From Lamprocystis purpurea DSM 4197 (GTDB lineage Bacteria > Pseudomonadota > Gammaproteobacteria > Chromatiales > Chromatiaceae), in NCBI RefSeq assembly GCF_000379525.1, contig NZ_KB902419.1, positions 7,534 through 42,222 of the forward strand: a DNA stretch of 34,689 bases. The letters run 5' to 3'. Shown here one piece after another: positions 1 to 14,320 of this stretch. The translations under genes were made by a program, and so were the position numbers. The notes under the pieces are model-generated. The model did no database searches and was not told the origin of the DNA. It saw nothing but the letters and a program-made list of their open reading frames with translations. Numbering within the stretch: position 1 is the first letter of the stretch; each line of letters starts with the position of its first letter.

Positions 1-1031
<1,031 letters not shown>

Positions 1032-1034
1032 GAC

Positions 1035-2610
1035 ATGCAACTGACCGTCTGGACCTACGAAGGACCTCCGCATATCGGTGCCATGCGCATCGCCGCGTCC
1101 ATGCGCGGGGTGCACTGTGTCTTGCACGCCCCTCAGGGGGACACCTACGCCGACCTGCTCTTCACCATGATCGAGCGCAGTGAGCGCCGCCCCCCGGTGA
1201 CTTACACCACCTTCAAGGCCCGCGATCTGGGGACCGACACCGCCGAGTTGCTCAAGACCTGCGTCCAGGGCGTGCACGAGCGCTTCCGGCCGGACCTGCT
1301 GCTGGTCGGCGAGGCCTGCACCGCGGAACTGCTCCAGGATCAGGCGGGCACCCTGGCCAAATCCATGGGACTGCCGATCCCGGTGGTCCCGCTGGAACTC
1401 TCGGCCTATTCGCGGCAGGAAAACTGGGGCGCGAGTGAGACCTTTTATCAGATCGTCCGCCGGTTGCTGCATGCACAGGTACCGCAACCCGGGTCCCCGC
1501 CCCGTGAGCGCGTCAGCGGGCACCGGCCTAAGGCCAACCTGCTCGGACCGACCTCACTCGGCTTCCGCTGTCGGGATGATGTGACCGAGGTGACCCGGCT
1601 GCTGAATGCGATCGGCGTGGATGTCAATCTGGTGGCGCCCTTGGGTGCCAGCCCTGCTGATATCGCCCGCATTCCTGAAGCGGACTTCAATTGCTGCCTC
1701 TACCCGGAAGTGGCGTTGTCGGTGTGCAGTTGGCTGGAGCGGATGTTCAAACAGCCGACGGTGAAGACCATCCCGATCGGCGTCGGCGCGACCCAGGACT
1801 TCCTGCGCGAGATCGGCGCCCTGACCGGGATCGATGTCACTGCGGCACTTGCGGCCCAGGCGTCGCGGCTGCCCTGGTACTCGCGCTCGGTGGACTCGAC
1901 CTACCTCACCGGCAAGCGGGTCTACATCTTCGCCGATGCCACCCATGCCATCGCGGCGGCGCGGATCTGCGCCGATGAACTGGGGTTCCAGGTGGTGGGC
2001 CTCGGAACCTATGGCCGCGAGTTGGCCCGCGACGTCCGCGCCGCGGCCCAGCGTTACGGCATCGAAGCGCTGATTACCGACGATTATCTCGAGGTCGAGG
2101 CGCAGGTCGCCGAACTGCATCCGGAGCTGGTGCTGGGCACCCAGATGGAGCGCCACATCGCCAAGCGTCTGGGGATCCCCTGCGCGGTCATCGGTGCGCC
2201 CTTCCATGTTCAGGACTGTCCGGCCCGGTACGCACCCCAGATGGGATTCGAGGGGACCAACGTGATCTTCGATACCTGGGTCCATCCGCTGATGATGGGC
2301 CTGGAAGAGCACCTCCTGACCATGTTCAGGGGTGATTTCGAGTTCCATGATGAGGCCGCACCCTCGCATCTGCCGACGTCGGCCACGGCCAAGGCGCAAC
2401 CGGTGCAGACCGAGATTTCGCAGCAGCAGACCCCGCAAGCGTCTGCACCGAGCGTGTCGCCCGCGCCGGGCGACCCCCTCGCTTGGGCGCTGGACGCCGA
2501 GCGGGAACTGAAGAAAATACCCTTTTTCGTCCGCGGCAAGGCCCGCCGTAACACCGAATTGTTCGCCGCGGAACGCGGCATACAAATGATTACCGTGGAG
2601 ACGCTCTACG

Positions 2611-2636
<26 letters not shown>
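1035..2636 (+). CDS. bchB: BchB, B subunit of dark-operative protochlorophyllide reductase
   Basis: This is the partner of BchN in the dark protochlorophyllide reductase. The 533-residue length is normal for the family. The start [20 protein letters not shown] is the classic BchB N-terminus. Asp36 (in [16 protein letters not shown]) falls exactly at the position of the unusual aspartate ligand to the NB cluster. [13 protein letters not shown] follows. Asp287 in [11 protein letters not shown] is the probable counterpart of the catalytic aspartate (Asp274 numbering in Rhodobacter); this assignment is by context only. A Gln/Pro/Ala-rich linker (about 450-480) leads to a C-terminal helical PCP_red domain ending [15 protein letters not shown]. 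The 3' end overlaps the likely bchH start by 26 nt. Confidence 0.97.
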
Positions 2637-7256
<4,620 letters not shown>

Positions 7257-7262
7257 TACCAA

Positions 7263-7383
7263 GTATGAATTATGAATTATGAAGTATGAATGATGAAGGC
7301 CGGGCATGAGGGGATTATCCTTGCGCCTTGGTTCTTTATCCTCCGGCTTTCATAATTCATACTTCATAATTCATAATTCATAA
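7263..7383. repeat. AT-rich heptamer tandem array in inverted orientation (long hairpin)
   Basis: Two arms, 7263-7303 and 7343-7383, are inverted copies matching at about 38 of 41 positions. Each arm is built of about five heptamers of the form TTATGAA/GTATGAA and ends in a short GGCCGG/CCGGC block at the loop. The 39-nt loop is GC-richer. The element fills nearly all of the bchL-bchM spacer, ends 18 nt before the bchM start, and is far more AT-rich than its surroundings. It could act as an mRNA processing or stability element, an attenuator, or be a mobile small repeat of the short-tandem-repeat type. Only the structure is seen; the role is unknown. Confidence 0.85.
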
Positions 7384-7401
7384 TTTCTTTTTGAACTCTC
7401 T

Positions 7402-8100
7402 ATGATGTCTTCGTACGAAGAACGCCGCGTCGAGATCGAGACCTACTTCGATCGTACCGCCGCCGACGCCTGGTCCAGGCTCACCTCCGATGCCCCGGTC
7501 AGTCGCGTCCGCGCGACCGTGCGCGCGGGGCGGGACCGGATGCGCGCCACCCTGCTCGGCTGGCTGCCGGCGGATCTGTCGGGTCGGCGGCTGCTGGACG
7601 CGGGCTGCGGCACCGGTGCACTCGCCGTGGAGGCGGCGCGCCGCGGCGCGCGGGTGGTTGCCATCGACGTGGCGCCGACGCTGATTTCACTGGCGCAGGA
7701 GCGCAGCCCCAAGGATTTGGGCGTCGGCAGCATTGAGTTCCTGGTGGGCGACATGAGCGACCCGGCCTTGGGGCAATTCGACCATGTGGTCGCGATGGAT
7801 TCCGTCATCCATTATCAGGCCGCCGACGTGGTCACCTTGCTGGCGGGCGTGGCGGCACGCACGACCGGCTCGATCCTCTTCACCTATGCCCCGCGGACGC
7901 CGGCCCTCGCGGTGATGCACGCGGTGGGCCGCTTCTTCCCTCGCGGTGACCGCTCCCCGGCCATCGAACCGGTGGCGGAGCGCCGGCTGCACCGACTGGT
8001 GGCGGAGCATCCGGGGTTTGCGGACTGGCGGATTGGCCGCACGCAACGGATCGCCCGCGGTTTCTATACCTCACAGGCACTGGAGCTGGTCCGCCAGTGA
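7402..8100 (+). CDS. bchM: BchM, Mg-protoporphyrin IX O-methyltransferase
   Basis: BchM uses S-adenosylmethionine to methylate the ring C propionate of Mg-protoporphyrin IX, giving the monomethyl ester that is the substrate of both ring cyclases found here (BchE and AcsF). The product is 232 residues. Family hallmarks are YFDRTAADAWSRLTSDAPVS near the N-terminus, the SAM-binding motif LLDAGCGTGALAVEAARRG (about 64-80), and the C-terminal RIARGFYTSQALELVR. ATG codons at 7402 and 7405 are both possible; neither has a strong Shine-Dalgarno sequence. The start lies directly after the heptamer inverted repeat, so its translation or transcript level could be influenced by that structure. The stop overlaps the lhaA start (ATGA). 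Confidence 0.95.
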   Translation: MMSSYEERRVEIETYFDRTAADAWSRLTSDAPVSRVRATVRAGRDRMRATLLGWLPADLSGRRLLDAGCGTGALAVEAARRGARVVAIDVAPTLISLAQERSPKDLGVGSIEFLVGDMSDPALGQFDHVVAMDSVIHYQAADVVTLLAGVAARTTGSILFTYAPRTPALAVMHAVGRFFPRGDRSPAIEPVAERRLHRLVAEHPGFADWRIGRTQRIARGFYTSQALELVRQ

Positions 8101-9530
8101 AGTCGCTCACCGCCACCCTGACCCGTGAGTGGATACGGCTGGGGCCGCGGTTCCTGCCGTTTGCGGATGCCGGCACGTGCGAACTGCCGTTGTCGCGGCT
8201 GCTGCGGCTCGCGCTCTTCCAGGTCTCGGTCGGTATGGCGGTGGTGCTGTTGAACGGCACCCTGAATCGGGTCACCGTCGTCGAACTTGGTGTCCCGACC
8301 TGGCTGGTCTCTCTGATGGTCTCGCTGCCGCTGGTGTTCGCTCCACTGCGCGCCTTGATCGGCTTCCGTTCGGACTATCACCGTTCGGCCTTGGGCTGGC
8401 GGCGCGTCCCCTACATCTGGTTCGGTACCTTGCTGCAATTCGGCGGCCTGGCCCTGATGCCGTTTGCGCTGCTGTTGCTGTCCGGGAACCACGAGGCCCC
8501 GGTCTGGATCGGTCCCACCGGTGCGGCCCTGGCCTTCCTGTTACTGGGTGCTGGTCTGCATGTGACGCAGACCGCGGGTTTGGCCCTGGCGACGGATCTG
8601 GCCCCGCCCGAGGCGCGGCCGCGGGCCGTGGCGCTGCTCTATGTCATGCTGCTGCTGGGGATGGTCGGCAGTTCACTCATTTTTGGGCAGTTACTGGAGA
8701 ACTTCAGCTATACCCGACTGGTCCAGGTCATCCAGGGTGCGGCCCTGGTCACCCTGTGTCTGAACGTGGTCGCCTTGTGGAAGCAGGAGGCCAGGAACCC
8801 CGCACTCACCGCCAAGCATCGGGTGCGGCCGAGCTTCAGTGACTCCTGGGCCGATTTTCTGGCGAATGGCCGTTCCGGACGGCTGCTGGTCGCGGTGGCC
8901 CTGGGGACGGCTGGTTTCAGTATGCAGGATATCTTGTTGGAGCCCTATGGGGGCCAGGTGCTGCATCTCTCGGTCGGTCAGACGACCTCGCTCACCGCGC
9001 TGCTCGCGGGCGGCACCCTGATCGCCTTCGCGCTCGCCTCGCGCATCCTCGCCAGCGGCGCCGACCCCTATCGGGTCTCGGGATTCGGCGCGCTGGTGGG
9101 CGTGTGTGCCCTGGCCGCGGTGTTGCTGTCCTCGCCGCTGGATTCAGTGACCCTGTTTCGGGTCGGCACCTTCCTGATCGGGTTCGGCAACGGACTGTTC
9201 GGCGTCGGGACCCTGATCGCCGCGATGGGGTTGAGCCAGAAAGGCGAAAGCGGTCTTGCACTGGGTGCCTGGGGCGCCGTTCAGGCGACCGCGGCGGGGC
9301 TTTCCATCGCCTTCGGCGGGGCGCTCCGCGATCTGGTTTCCGCGCTCGCTGCGCAAGGCGCCTTGGGCGAGGCCTTGACTGGTCCGGCAATCGGCTACGG
9401 AGCCGTGTACCATATCGAAATTCTGTTACTCTTTGTGACCATGATCGCCATTGGCCCGCTCGTCGGTTCGTCCGCGAACGACCGGCGATCACCGTCATCC
9501 AGCTTTGGCTTGGCCGAATTTCCCGGCTAG
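8097..9530 (+). CDS. lhaA: LhaA, PucC-family light-harvesting complex 1 assembly protein
   Basis: This is a polytopic inner-membrane protein of the PucC/LhaA (BCD) branch of the major facilitator fold. It is needed for assembly or chlorophyll delivery to LH1 in Rhodobacter. The product is 477 residues with about 12 hydrophobic segments. The diagnostic block LIGFRSDYHRSALGWRRVP is followed by YIWFGTLLQFGGLALMPFA, with a second conserved block QDILLEPYGGQVLHLSVGQTT. The location between bchM and puhA is the classical position of lhaA rather than pucC, which supports this choice within the family. The ATG overlaps the bchM stop (ATGA). The gene ends 25 nt before puhA. Confidence 0.92.
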   Translation: MKSLTATLTREWIRLGPRFLPFADAGTCELPLSRLLRLALFQVSVGMAVVLLNGTLNRVTVVELGVPTWLVSLMVSLPLVFAPLRALIGFRSDYHRSALGWRRVPYIWFGTLLQFGGLALMPFALLLLSGNHEAPVWIGPTGAALAFLLLGAGLHVTQTAGLALATDLAPPEARPRAVALLYVMLLLGMVGSSLIFGQLLENFSYTRLVQVIQGAALVTLCLNVVALWKQEARNPALTAKHRVRPSFSDSWADFLANGRSGRLLVAVALGTAGFSMQDILLEPYGGQVLHLSVGQTTSLTALLAGGTLIAFALASRILASGADPYRVSGFGALVGVCALAAVLLSSPLDSVTLFRVGTFLIGFGNGLFGVGTLIAAMGLSQKGESGLALGAWGAVQATAAGLSIAFGGALRDLVSALAAQGALGEALTGPAIGYGAVYHIEILLLFVTMIAIGPLVGSSANDRRSPSSSFGLAEFPG

Positions 9531-9555
9531 CCCTTTGCCCTCGGGAGGAGAAACC

Positions 9556-10323
9556 ATGCCCGCCGACGCTCTCGTTAGCACCCTTGATGTTGGCTCTATT
9601 GCCATCTGGGCCTTTTGGCTGTTCTTTGCAGGACTTATCATCTATCTTCGCAAGGAGGACAAGCGGGAGGGATATCCGCTGGAGTCTGAGCGCTCCGACT
9701 ACGTTAAGGTCGTTGGATGGCCGGCCATGCCTGAACCCAAGACCTTCCTGTTGCCTCACGGCCAGGGTACCCGTCAGGTACCGCGTCCGCAGGAGCCTGA
9801 AACCGTCAACGCAACGCCCACCGAGCCCTGGCCTGGTGCTCCGCTGCAGCCCAACGGCGACCCGATGCTCGCCCGTGTGGGTCCCGGCGCCTGTCCGAAA
9901 CGTGACGACCTGCCTGATCTGACCTTCGAAGGCGAGAACAAGATCGTGCCCTTGCGTGTGGCCGAAGGGTTCTCCATTGCGTCCGAGGACGGCAATCCGG
10001 TGGGAATGGAAGTCCTGGGTGCCGACGATCAGAAAGGCGGTGTCATCACCGATTGCTGGGTCGACCGCTCCGAGCCGCAGATCCGTTATCTGGAACTGTC
10101 CGTTACCGGCGGCAAGAAGGTCCTGTTGCCGATCAACTTCGCGCGTATCAGTAAGGCTAACCGTAAGGTCAAGGTCGATGCCCTGCTCGGCAGCCAGTTC
10201 GCCAATGTCCCTGTCCTTGCCAACCCTGACCGCGTGACGCTCCGCGAGGAGGATCTGATCACCTCCTATTACGGCGGCGGCAAGCTCTACGCGACTCCCG
10301 ATCGGACCGAGCCCTTCCTGTGA
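9556..10323 (+). CDS. puhA: PuhA, reaction centre H subunit
   Basis: PuhA is the H subunit of the type II photosynthetic reaction centre. It has a single N-terminal membrane helix and a large cytoplasmic beta-rich domain that controls quinone-site proton uptake. The product is 255 residues. The membrane span is about residues 12-31 (VGSIAIWAFWLFFAGLIIYL), followed by the family signature LRKEDKREGYPLE. Later conserved segments are GVITDCWVDRSEPQIRYLE and EEDLITSYYGGGKLYATP. The start is fixed by a strong GGGAGGAG at 9543-9550, 5 nt before ATG. Codon use here is less GC-biased than in neighbouring genes, as expected for a highly expressed structural gene. Confidence 0.98.
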   Translation: MPADALVSTLDVGSIAIWAFWLFFAGLIIYLRKEDKREGYPLESERSDYVKVVGWPAMPEPKTFLLPHGQGTRQVPRPQEPETVNATPTEPWPGAPLQPNGDPMLARVGPGACPKRDDLPDLTFEGENKIVPLRVAEGFSIASEDGNPVGMEVLGADDQKGGVITDCWVDRSEPQIRYLELSVTGGKKVLLPINFARISKANRKVKVDALLGSQFANVPVLANPDRVTLREEDLITSYYGGGKLYATPDRTEPFL

Positions 10324-10348
10324 GTCAATCGATGTGAGTCAACCGATG
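10321..10348 (+). repeat. 14-nt tandem duplication at the puhA/puhB junction
   Basis: TGAGTCAATCGATG (10321-10334) is followed immediately by TGAGTCAACCGATG (10335-10348), differing at one base. The first copy contains the puhA stop and an ATG that is dead (followed by TGA). The second copy supplies the probable puhB ATG. It looks like a replication-slippage duplication of the gene junction. Confidence 0.8.
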
Positions 10349-11014
10349 ACCGAGTACGAGTTCGAACCCGTACCGGGCCTGCCAGAGGATCTCCCGCCCG
10401 GCGAGACGATCCTCTGGCAGGGCGCGCCGCGCCGGCAAACGCTCGCGCGGCGCGCCTTCCACACCCGTAAGGTGATCGGCTATTTCGTAGTGGTATGGGT
10501 GCTGTATCTCGGGTGGGAGATCTCCTCGGGAGCGGCTCTTCTCAGTACCTTTTTGAATTCCCTGAAACTGGTGGTCCCGGCGGCCTTGGGAGTGGGTCTG
10601 CTGAGCCTGTTGGCCTGGGCGATGGCCCGCTCAACGCTCTATACCATCACCAGTAAGCGCGTCGTGCTGCGTTTTGGTGTCGCTTTGCCGATGACGATCA
10701 ATCTGCCGTTCGCCAAGATCGCGAGCGCGGCCTTGCGTGAGAACGGCGACGGGACCGGTGATATTCCACTCACCTTGACCCGCGCGACGCGGGTGCCCTA
10801 TTTCGCGTTGTGGCCCCATGCCCGGCCCTGGTATTTTGCACCGGCGCAGCCGATGCTGCGGGCCATCCCTGACGTGTCGTCCGTGGCACACATCCTGGCC
10901 GGCGCGCTCCAGCGGGCCGCCGGGGAGCAGCAATCCGCACCGGTCGGTGACACCGCATCAGAAGCCGAGCCGGGGGATCGTGAAAGATCCGCGGTACCGG
11001 GGCAACTGACCTGA
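10346..11014 (+). CDS. puhB: PuhB, reaction centre assembly protein
   Basis: PuhB is a membrane protein that helps assemble the reaction centre in Rhodobacter. The product is 222 residues from the ATG. The start EYEFEPVPGLPEDLPPGETILWQGAP is the family N-terminus. Two or three membrane spans follow (KVIGYFVVVWVLYLGW and LVVPAALGVGLLSLLAWAM), then a membrane-flanked PH-like segment, TLYTITSKRVVLRFG, and the conserved PYFALWPHARPWYFAPAQPML. I prefer the ATG at 10346; a GTG four codons earlier (10334) is in frame and cannot be excluded because neither has a clear ribosome binding site. It is placed between puhA and puhC as in other purple bacteria. Confidence 0.92.
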   Translation: MTEYEFEPVPGLPEDLPPGETILWQGAPRRQTLARRAFHTRKVIGYFVVVWVLYLGWEISSGAALLSTFLNSLKLVVPAALGVGLLSLLAWAMARSTLYTITSKRVVLRFGVALPMTINLPFAKIASAALRENGDGTGDIPLTLTRATRVPYFALWPHARPWYFAPAQPMLRAIPDVSSVAHILAGALQRAAGEQQSAPVGDTASEAEPGDRERSAVPGQLT

Positions 11015-11075
11015 ACGCCGGCCGTACGAGCGGCGCAGCACTTTAAGATCCCGATTTTCGGTCGATGTAAGCCTC

Positions 11076-11576
11076 ATGAGTGATCATTCCCATAACCTGA
11101 TGCCGCGGAAGATGCTGATCGCCATCGCGTCCCTGATCGGATTCAGTCTGGTGCTGGTCATCACGGCGCGGCTCACCGGTCTCGGGATCAGTCATGTCCC
11201 GCTGGCGCCGGTGGTGCAGTCGCTGGACCTGCGGTTCGAGGGCCAGGGCGACGCTGCGCTGACCGTGCGCGCCATTGCGGATGGTACTGTCATCACGGTG
11301 CTTGAAGCAGGCAGCAACCAGTTCATTCGCGGTGTGCTGCGCTCTACGGCGCGTGCGCGCCGCAGTCGCGGGGTCGGTGACGACACCCCGTTTCAGGTGG
11401 CGCGCCTCGCCGATGGACGCCTGATCCTGCGCGATCTGGGGACCGGGCAGGTCATCGAACTGCGCTCTTTCGGTCCGACCAATGAAGGGGCCTTCGCCGC
11501 GCTGCTGGACGCCCGCGGGAGCGATCCCGCGCAAGCGCCCCCGGTGACCGCGACTCAGACCCGGCAGCCGCTCTAG
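11076..11576 (+). CDS. puhC: PuhC, photosynthetic complex assembly protein
   Basis: PuhC is a single-span inner-membrane protein required for proper RC-LH1 organisation in Rhodobacter. The product is 166 residues, a usual length. A membrane helix is at about residues 12-30 (KMLIAIASLIGFSLVLVITARLTG splits over it), followed by a periplasmic domain with the family pattern RFEGQGDAALTVRAIADG, then GVLRSTARARR and PFQVARLADGRLILRDLGTG. The C-terminal tail is low-complexity (Pro/Ala/Thr). It follows puhB after 61 nt and precedes puhE by 34 nt, so it is probably on the same transcript. Confidence 0.9.
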   Translation: MSDHSHNLMPRKMLIAIASLIGFSLVLVITARLTGLGISHVPLAPVVQSLDLRFEGQGDAALTVRAIADGTVITVLEAGSNQFIRGVLRSTARARRSRGVGDDTPFQVARLADGRLILRDLGTGQVIELRSFGPTNEGAFAALLDARGSDPAQAPPVTATQTRQPL

Positions 11577-11610
11577 GGCTCGCCCGGTTTCCAGCCTGGA
11601 ACACGACTGC

Positions 11611-12465
11611 ATGTTCGATTATGCCGCACCCGCGCTCTATGCCCTGTTCGTCTGGTGGCTCGGAACCGGAATCATCCTCTACCTCGATAGCCTGCCGACA
11701 CACACCTATCGCTGGAGTCTGACCGGCGGCGCGCTGGTGTTGATTGGTGCCATCGTCGGGGTCGTCGTCTCCGGCAGCGGCACCTCGGTGGCGCACGCCT
11801 ATATCGGTTTCACCTGCGGTGTCCTGGTTTGGGGCACGCTGGAGATGAGCTATTTCATGGGCCTGGTCAGCGGACCGCATAAGACTCCCTGCCCTCCGGG
11901 CTGCGGGTCCTGGCGACGCTTCGGCCTGGCTATCGGCACCAGTCTTTACCACGAACTTTCTGTGGTAGCCATGGGCCTGCTGCTGGCCGTATTCTGTTGG
12001 AATGCGGACAATCAGGTCGGCCTCTGGACCTATTGCGTGCTCTGGGTGATGCGCTGGAGTGCGAAGCTCAATATCTTCTTCGGGGTGCCGAACCTGCATA
12101 TCGATTGGCTGCCGGAGCATCTGCGCTTTCTCCAGTCCTATATGGGTCAGCGCTCCATGAATTATCTGTTTCCGCTGTCGGTGAGTGGCGGAACCATCGG
12201 TTGTGTGCTGATGATCAGCGGGGCACTTGATCTCGAGACCGGCCCCTTCGGCAGCACCGGACAACTCCTGGTTGCGGTCTTGTTGGCGCTGGCGGTGCTC
12301 GAACACTGGTTCCTGGTGTTGCCCCTGCCGGACGAGGCACTCTGGGCCTGGGCCTTCAAGCCGCGGTCGCGGCGCTCGGTATGGCGCTCCCGCGTGGGCT
12401 CGCAACGGGCAAGGGTTCGCGGGCCGGGTCGGTCAGCCCAATTGGCTGCGATCAGCGGACGCTGA
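11611..12465 (+). CDS. puhE: PuhE family (DUF3623) polytopic membrane protein
   Basis: PuhE proteins are polytopic inner-membrane proteins found only in phototrophs with type II reaction centres; in Rhodobacter loss affects bacteriochlorophyll production and RC assembly. The product is 284 residues with about seven hydrophobic segments. Conserved features are the FVWWLGTGIILYLDSLP start, ISHVAHAYIGF-like second span, LWGTLEMSYFMG-like third span, SLYHELSVVAMGLLLA, and the loop NIFFGVPNLHIDWLPEHLRF. A basic, Arg-rich cytosolic tail (last 35 residues) is longer than needed for the fold. It closes the puhA-B-C-E group. Unlike many purple bacteria, acsF is not next to it; bchE follows instead. 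Confidence 0.9.
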   Translation: MFDYAAPALYALFVWWLGTGIILYLDSLPTHTYRWSLTGGALVLIGAIVGVVVSGSGTSVAHAYIGFTCGVLVWGTLEMSYFMGLVSGPHKTPCPPGCGSWRRFGLAIGTSLYHELSVVAMGLLLAVFCWNADNQVGLWTYCVLWVMRWSAKLNIFFGVPNLHIDWLPEHLRFLQSYMGQRSMNYLFPLSVSGGTIGCVLMISGALDLETGPFGSTGQLLVAVLLALAVLEHWFLVLPLPDEALWAWAFKPRSRRSVWRSRVGSQRARVRGPGRSAQLAAISGR

Positions 12466-12633
12466 CTTTGGAGCATTTGAGCGCGCGGGCAGAGGGACTG
12501 CCGCGGGGCGGTGCCTGAGGGCGGGCCTGTGCCAGTGAAGGCAAGAACAAGACCGAAACGACCTGGTCCATCCGCGTGGCCGGGTTCGACGTACGACAGC
12601 AAGCGGTTAGCCACAGTCTTTCGGGAGTAGCAC

Positions 12634-14307
12634 ATGCGCATTTTGATGATTCAGCCGAACTATCACGCGGGCGGAGCAGAGATCGCCGGAAACTGGCCGC
12701 CCGGCTGGGTGGCCTATATCGGCGGCGCCCTGAAACAGGCGGGCTACAACAATGTCCGTTTCATCGATGCGATGTGCGAGGATATCCCGGACGAGAAGCT
12801 CCGTGAGATCATTCGCGAGCACGCTCCGGACGTGGTGTTGGCGACCGCCATCACCCCGATGATCTACAAAGCCCAAAGTACACTGCAACTCGCCAAGGAG
12901 GCGCTGCCCAAGTGCGTGACCGTGCTGGGCGGCATTCACCCCACGTTCATGTACACCCAGGTCTTGGGCGAGGCGCCCTGGATCGATTACATCGTGCGCG
13001 GTGAGGGCGAGGAGATCATCGTCAACCTGCTCAAGTCCGTTGAGAAGGGCACCGATAAGGCGGATCGGCGCCGGATCCTGGGCATTGCCTATCTCGACGA
13101 TGACGGTCAGGTGGTGGCAACCCCGGCGAACCCGGTCATCCAGGATTTGGATGCGCTGGTCCCCGACTGGTCCCTGCTCAAATGGGACCTGTACATCTAT
13201 ATTCCGCTGAACTGTCGCGTGGCAGTCCCCAACTTCGCGCGCGGCTGTCCCTTCACCTGCCGCTTCTGTTCGCAATGGAAGTTCTGGCGCACCTACCGGC
13301 ACCGTGACCCCAAGAAGTTCGTCGATGAAGTCGAGATCCTGGTGCGGGATTACAACGTCGGCTTCATGATTCTGGCCGATGAAGAACCGACCATCTTCAA
13401 GCGCAAGTTCGTCGCACTCTGCGAGGAGTTGATTGCCCGCAAGGTGAACATTCACTGGGGCATCAATACCCGCGTGACCGACATCATGCGCGACCGCGAC
13501 CTGTTGCCGCTGTACCGCAAGGCGGGTCTGGTGCACGTCTCGCTCGGTACCGAGGCGGCCGCCCAGTTGAACCTGGACGTGTTCCGCAAGCAGACCACGG
13601 TGGAGCAGAACAAGCTGGCCGTGAAGCTGCTGCGCGATGCCGGCATCGTGGCCGAGGTCCAGTTCATCATGGGCCTGGAGAACGAGACCCCGGAGACCAT
13701 CGAGGAGACCTACCGTCTGGCCCAGGACTGGAAGCCGGACATGGTCAATTGGAACATGTATACCCCCTGGCCCTTCGCCGAATTGTTCGAGGACCTGGGG
13801 GATCGGGTCGAAGTGCGCGACTACTCCAAGTACAACTTCGTCACGCCGATCATGAAGCCGGAGGCCATGACCCGCGAGCAGGTTCTGAAGGGCGTGCTGA
13901 AGAACTACGCGCGTTTCTATATGCGCAAGAGTTTCTTCGAATACCCCTGGATCAGAGATAAGTTCAAGCGCCGCTATATGCTGGGCTGTCTCAAGGCGTT
14001 TGCCAAGACCACGATCACCAAGAAGTTCTACGACCTGGGACGGGTCAAGCGCAAGGGCTTCTCCACCGAGGTCGATCTGGGCTTCGATGAGACCAAAGTC
14101 CTGACGTCCGAGCAGATTGCCGAGTTGAAGCTCAGCCGGCCGGACCTGACCGCCGACGTGAATTTCAAGGGAACGCCGATCAAGGTGCTGGCGTGCGGCG
14201 GGCCGAGCGACGAGGTGTACGAGGAGCAGATCGGCGCGCCTGGAATGCCCCCGGCGGTGTCAGCCGCGGGATTGGAGAAGACTGCAACCGCCACGTCGAC
14301 GACCTGA
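12634..14307 (+). CDS. bchE: BchE, oxygen-independent Mg-protoporphyrin monomethyl ester cyclase
   Basis: BchE closes the isocyclic ring E anaerobically, taking the new carbonyl oxygen from water and using cobalamin plus radical SAM chemistry. The product is 557 residues. The N-terminal B12-binding domain (about 1-140) begins [20 protein letters not shown] and contains [11 protein letters not shown]. The radical SAM CxxxCxxC cluster motif is at Cys205, Cys209 and Cys212 ([16 protein letters not shown]). The C-terminal half carries the family-specific [20 protein letters not shown]. The start is supported by GGGAG at 12623-12627. The 168-nt region upstream holds no gene, and I found neither a B12-riboswitch core nor a TGT-N12-ACA site in it. 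It heads the bchE-hemN-bchJ group, a set suited to anaerobic growth. Confidence 0.96.
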   Translation: MRILMIQPNYHAGGAEIAGNWPPGWVAYIGGALKQAGYNNVRFIDAMCEDIPDEKLREIIREHAPDVVLATAITPMIYKAQSTLQLAKEALPKCVTVLGGIHPTFMYTQVLGEAPWIDYIVRGEGEEIIVNLLKSVEKGTDKADRRRILGIAYLDDDGQVVATPANPVIQDLDALVPDWSLLKWDLYIYIPLNCRVAVPNFARGCPFTCRFCSQWKFWRTYRHRDPKKFVDEVEILVRDYNVGFMILADEEPTIFKRKFVALCEELIARKVNIHWGINTRVTDIMRDRDLLPLYRKAGLVHVSLGTEAAAQLNLDVFRKQTTVEQNKLAVKLLRDAGIVAEVQFIMGLENETPETIEETYRLAQDWKPDMVNWNMYTPWPFAELFEDLGDRVEVRDYSKYNFVTPIMKPEAMTREQVLKGVLKNYARFYMRKSFFEYPWIRDKFKRRYMLGCLKAFAKTTITKKFYDLGRVKRKGFSTEVDLGFDETKVLTSEQIAELKLSRPDLTADVNFKGTPIKVLACGGPSDEVYEEQIGAPGMPPAVSAAGLEKTATATSTT

Positions 14308-14320
14308 GCCGGGGGCCGCC

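Noticed and set aside
12466-12633. Possible cobalamin riboswitch or PpsR site upstream of bchE
   Set aside because: No B12-box-like core and no TGT-N12-ACA pair could be found by eye; only a normal ribosome binding site is seen.
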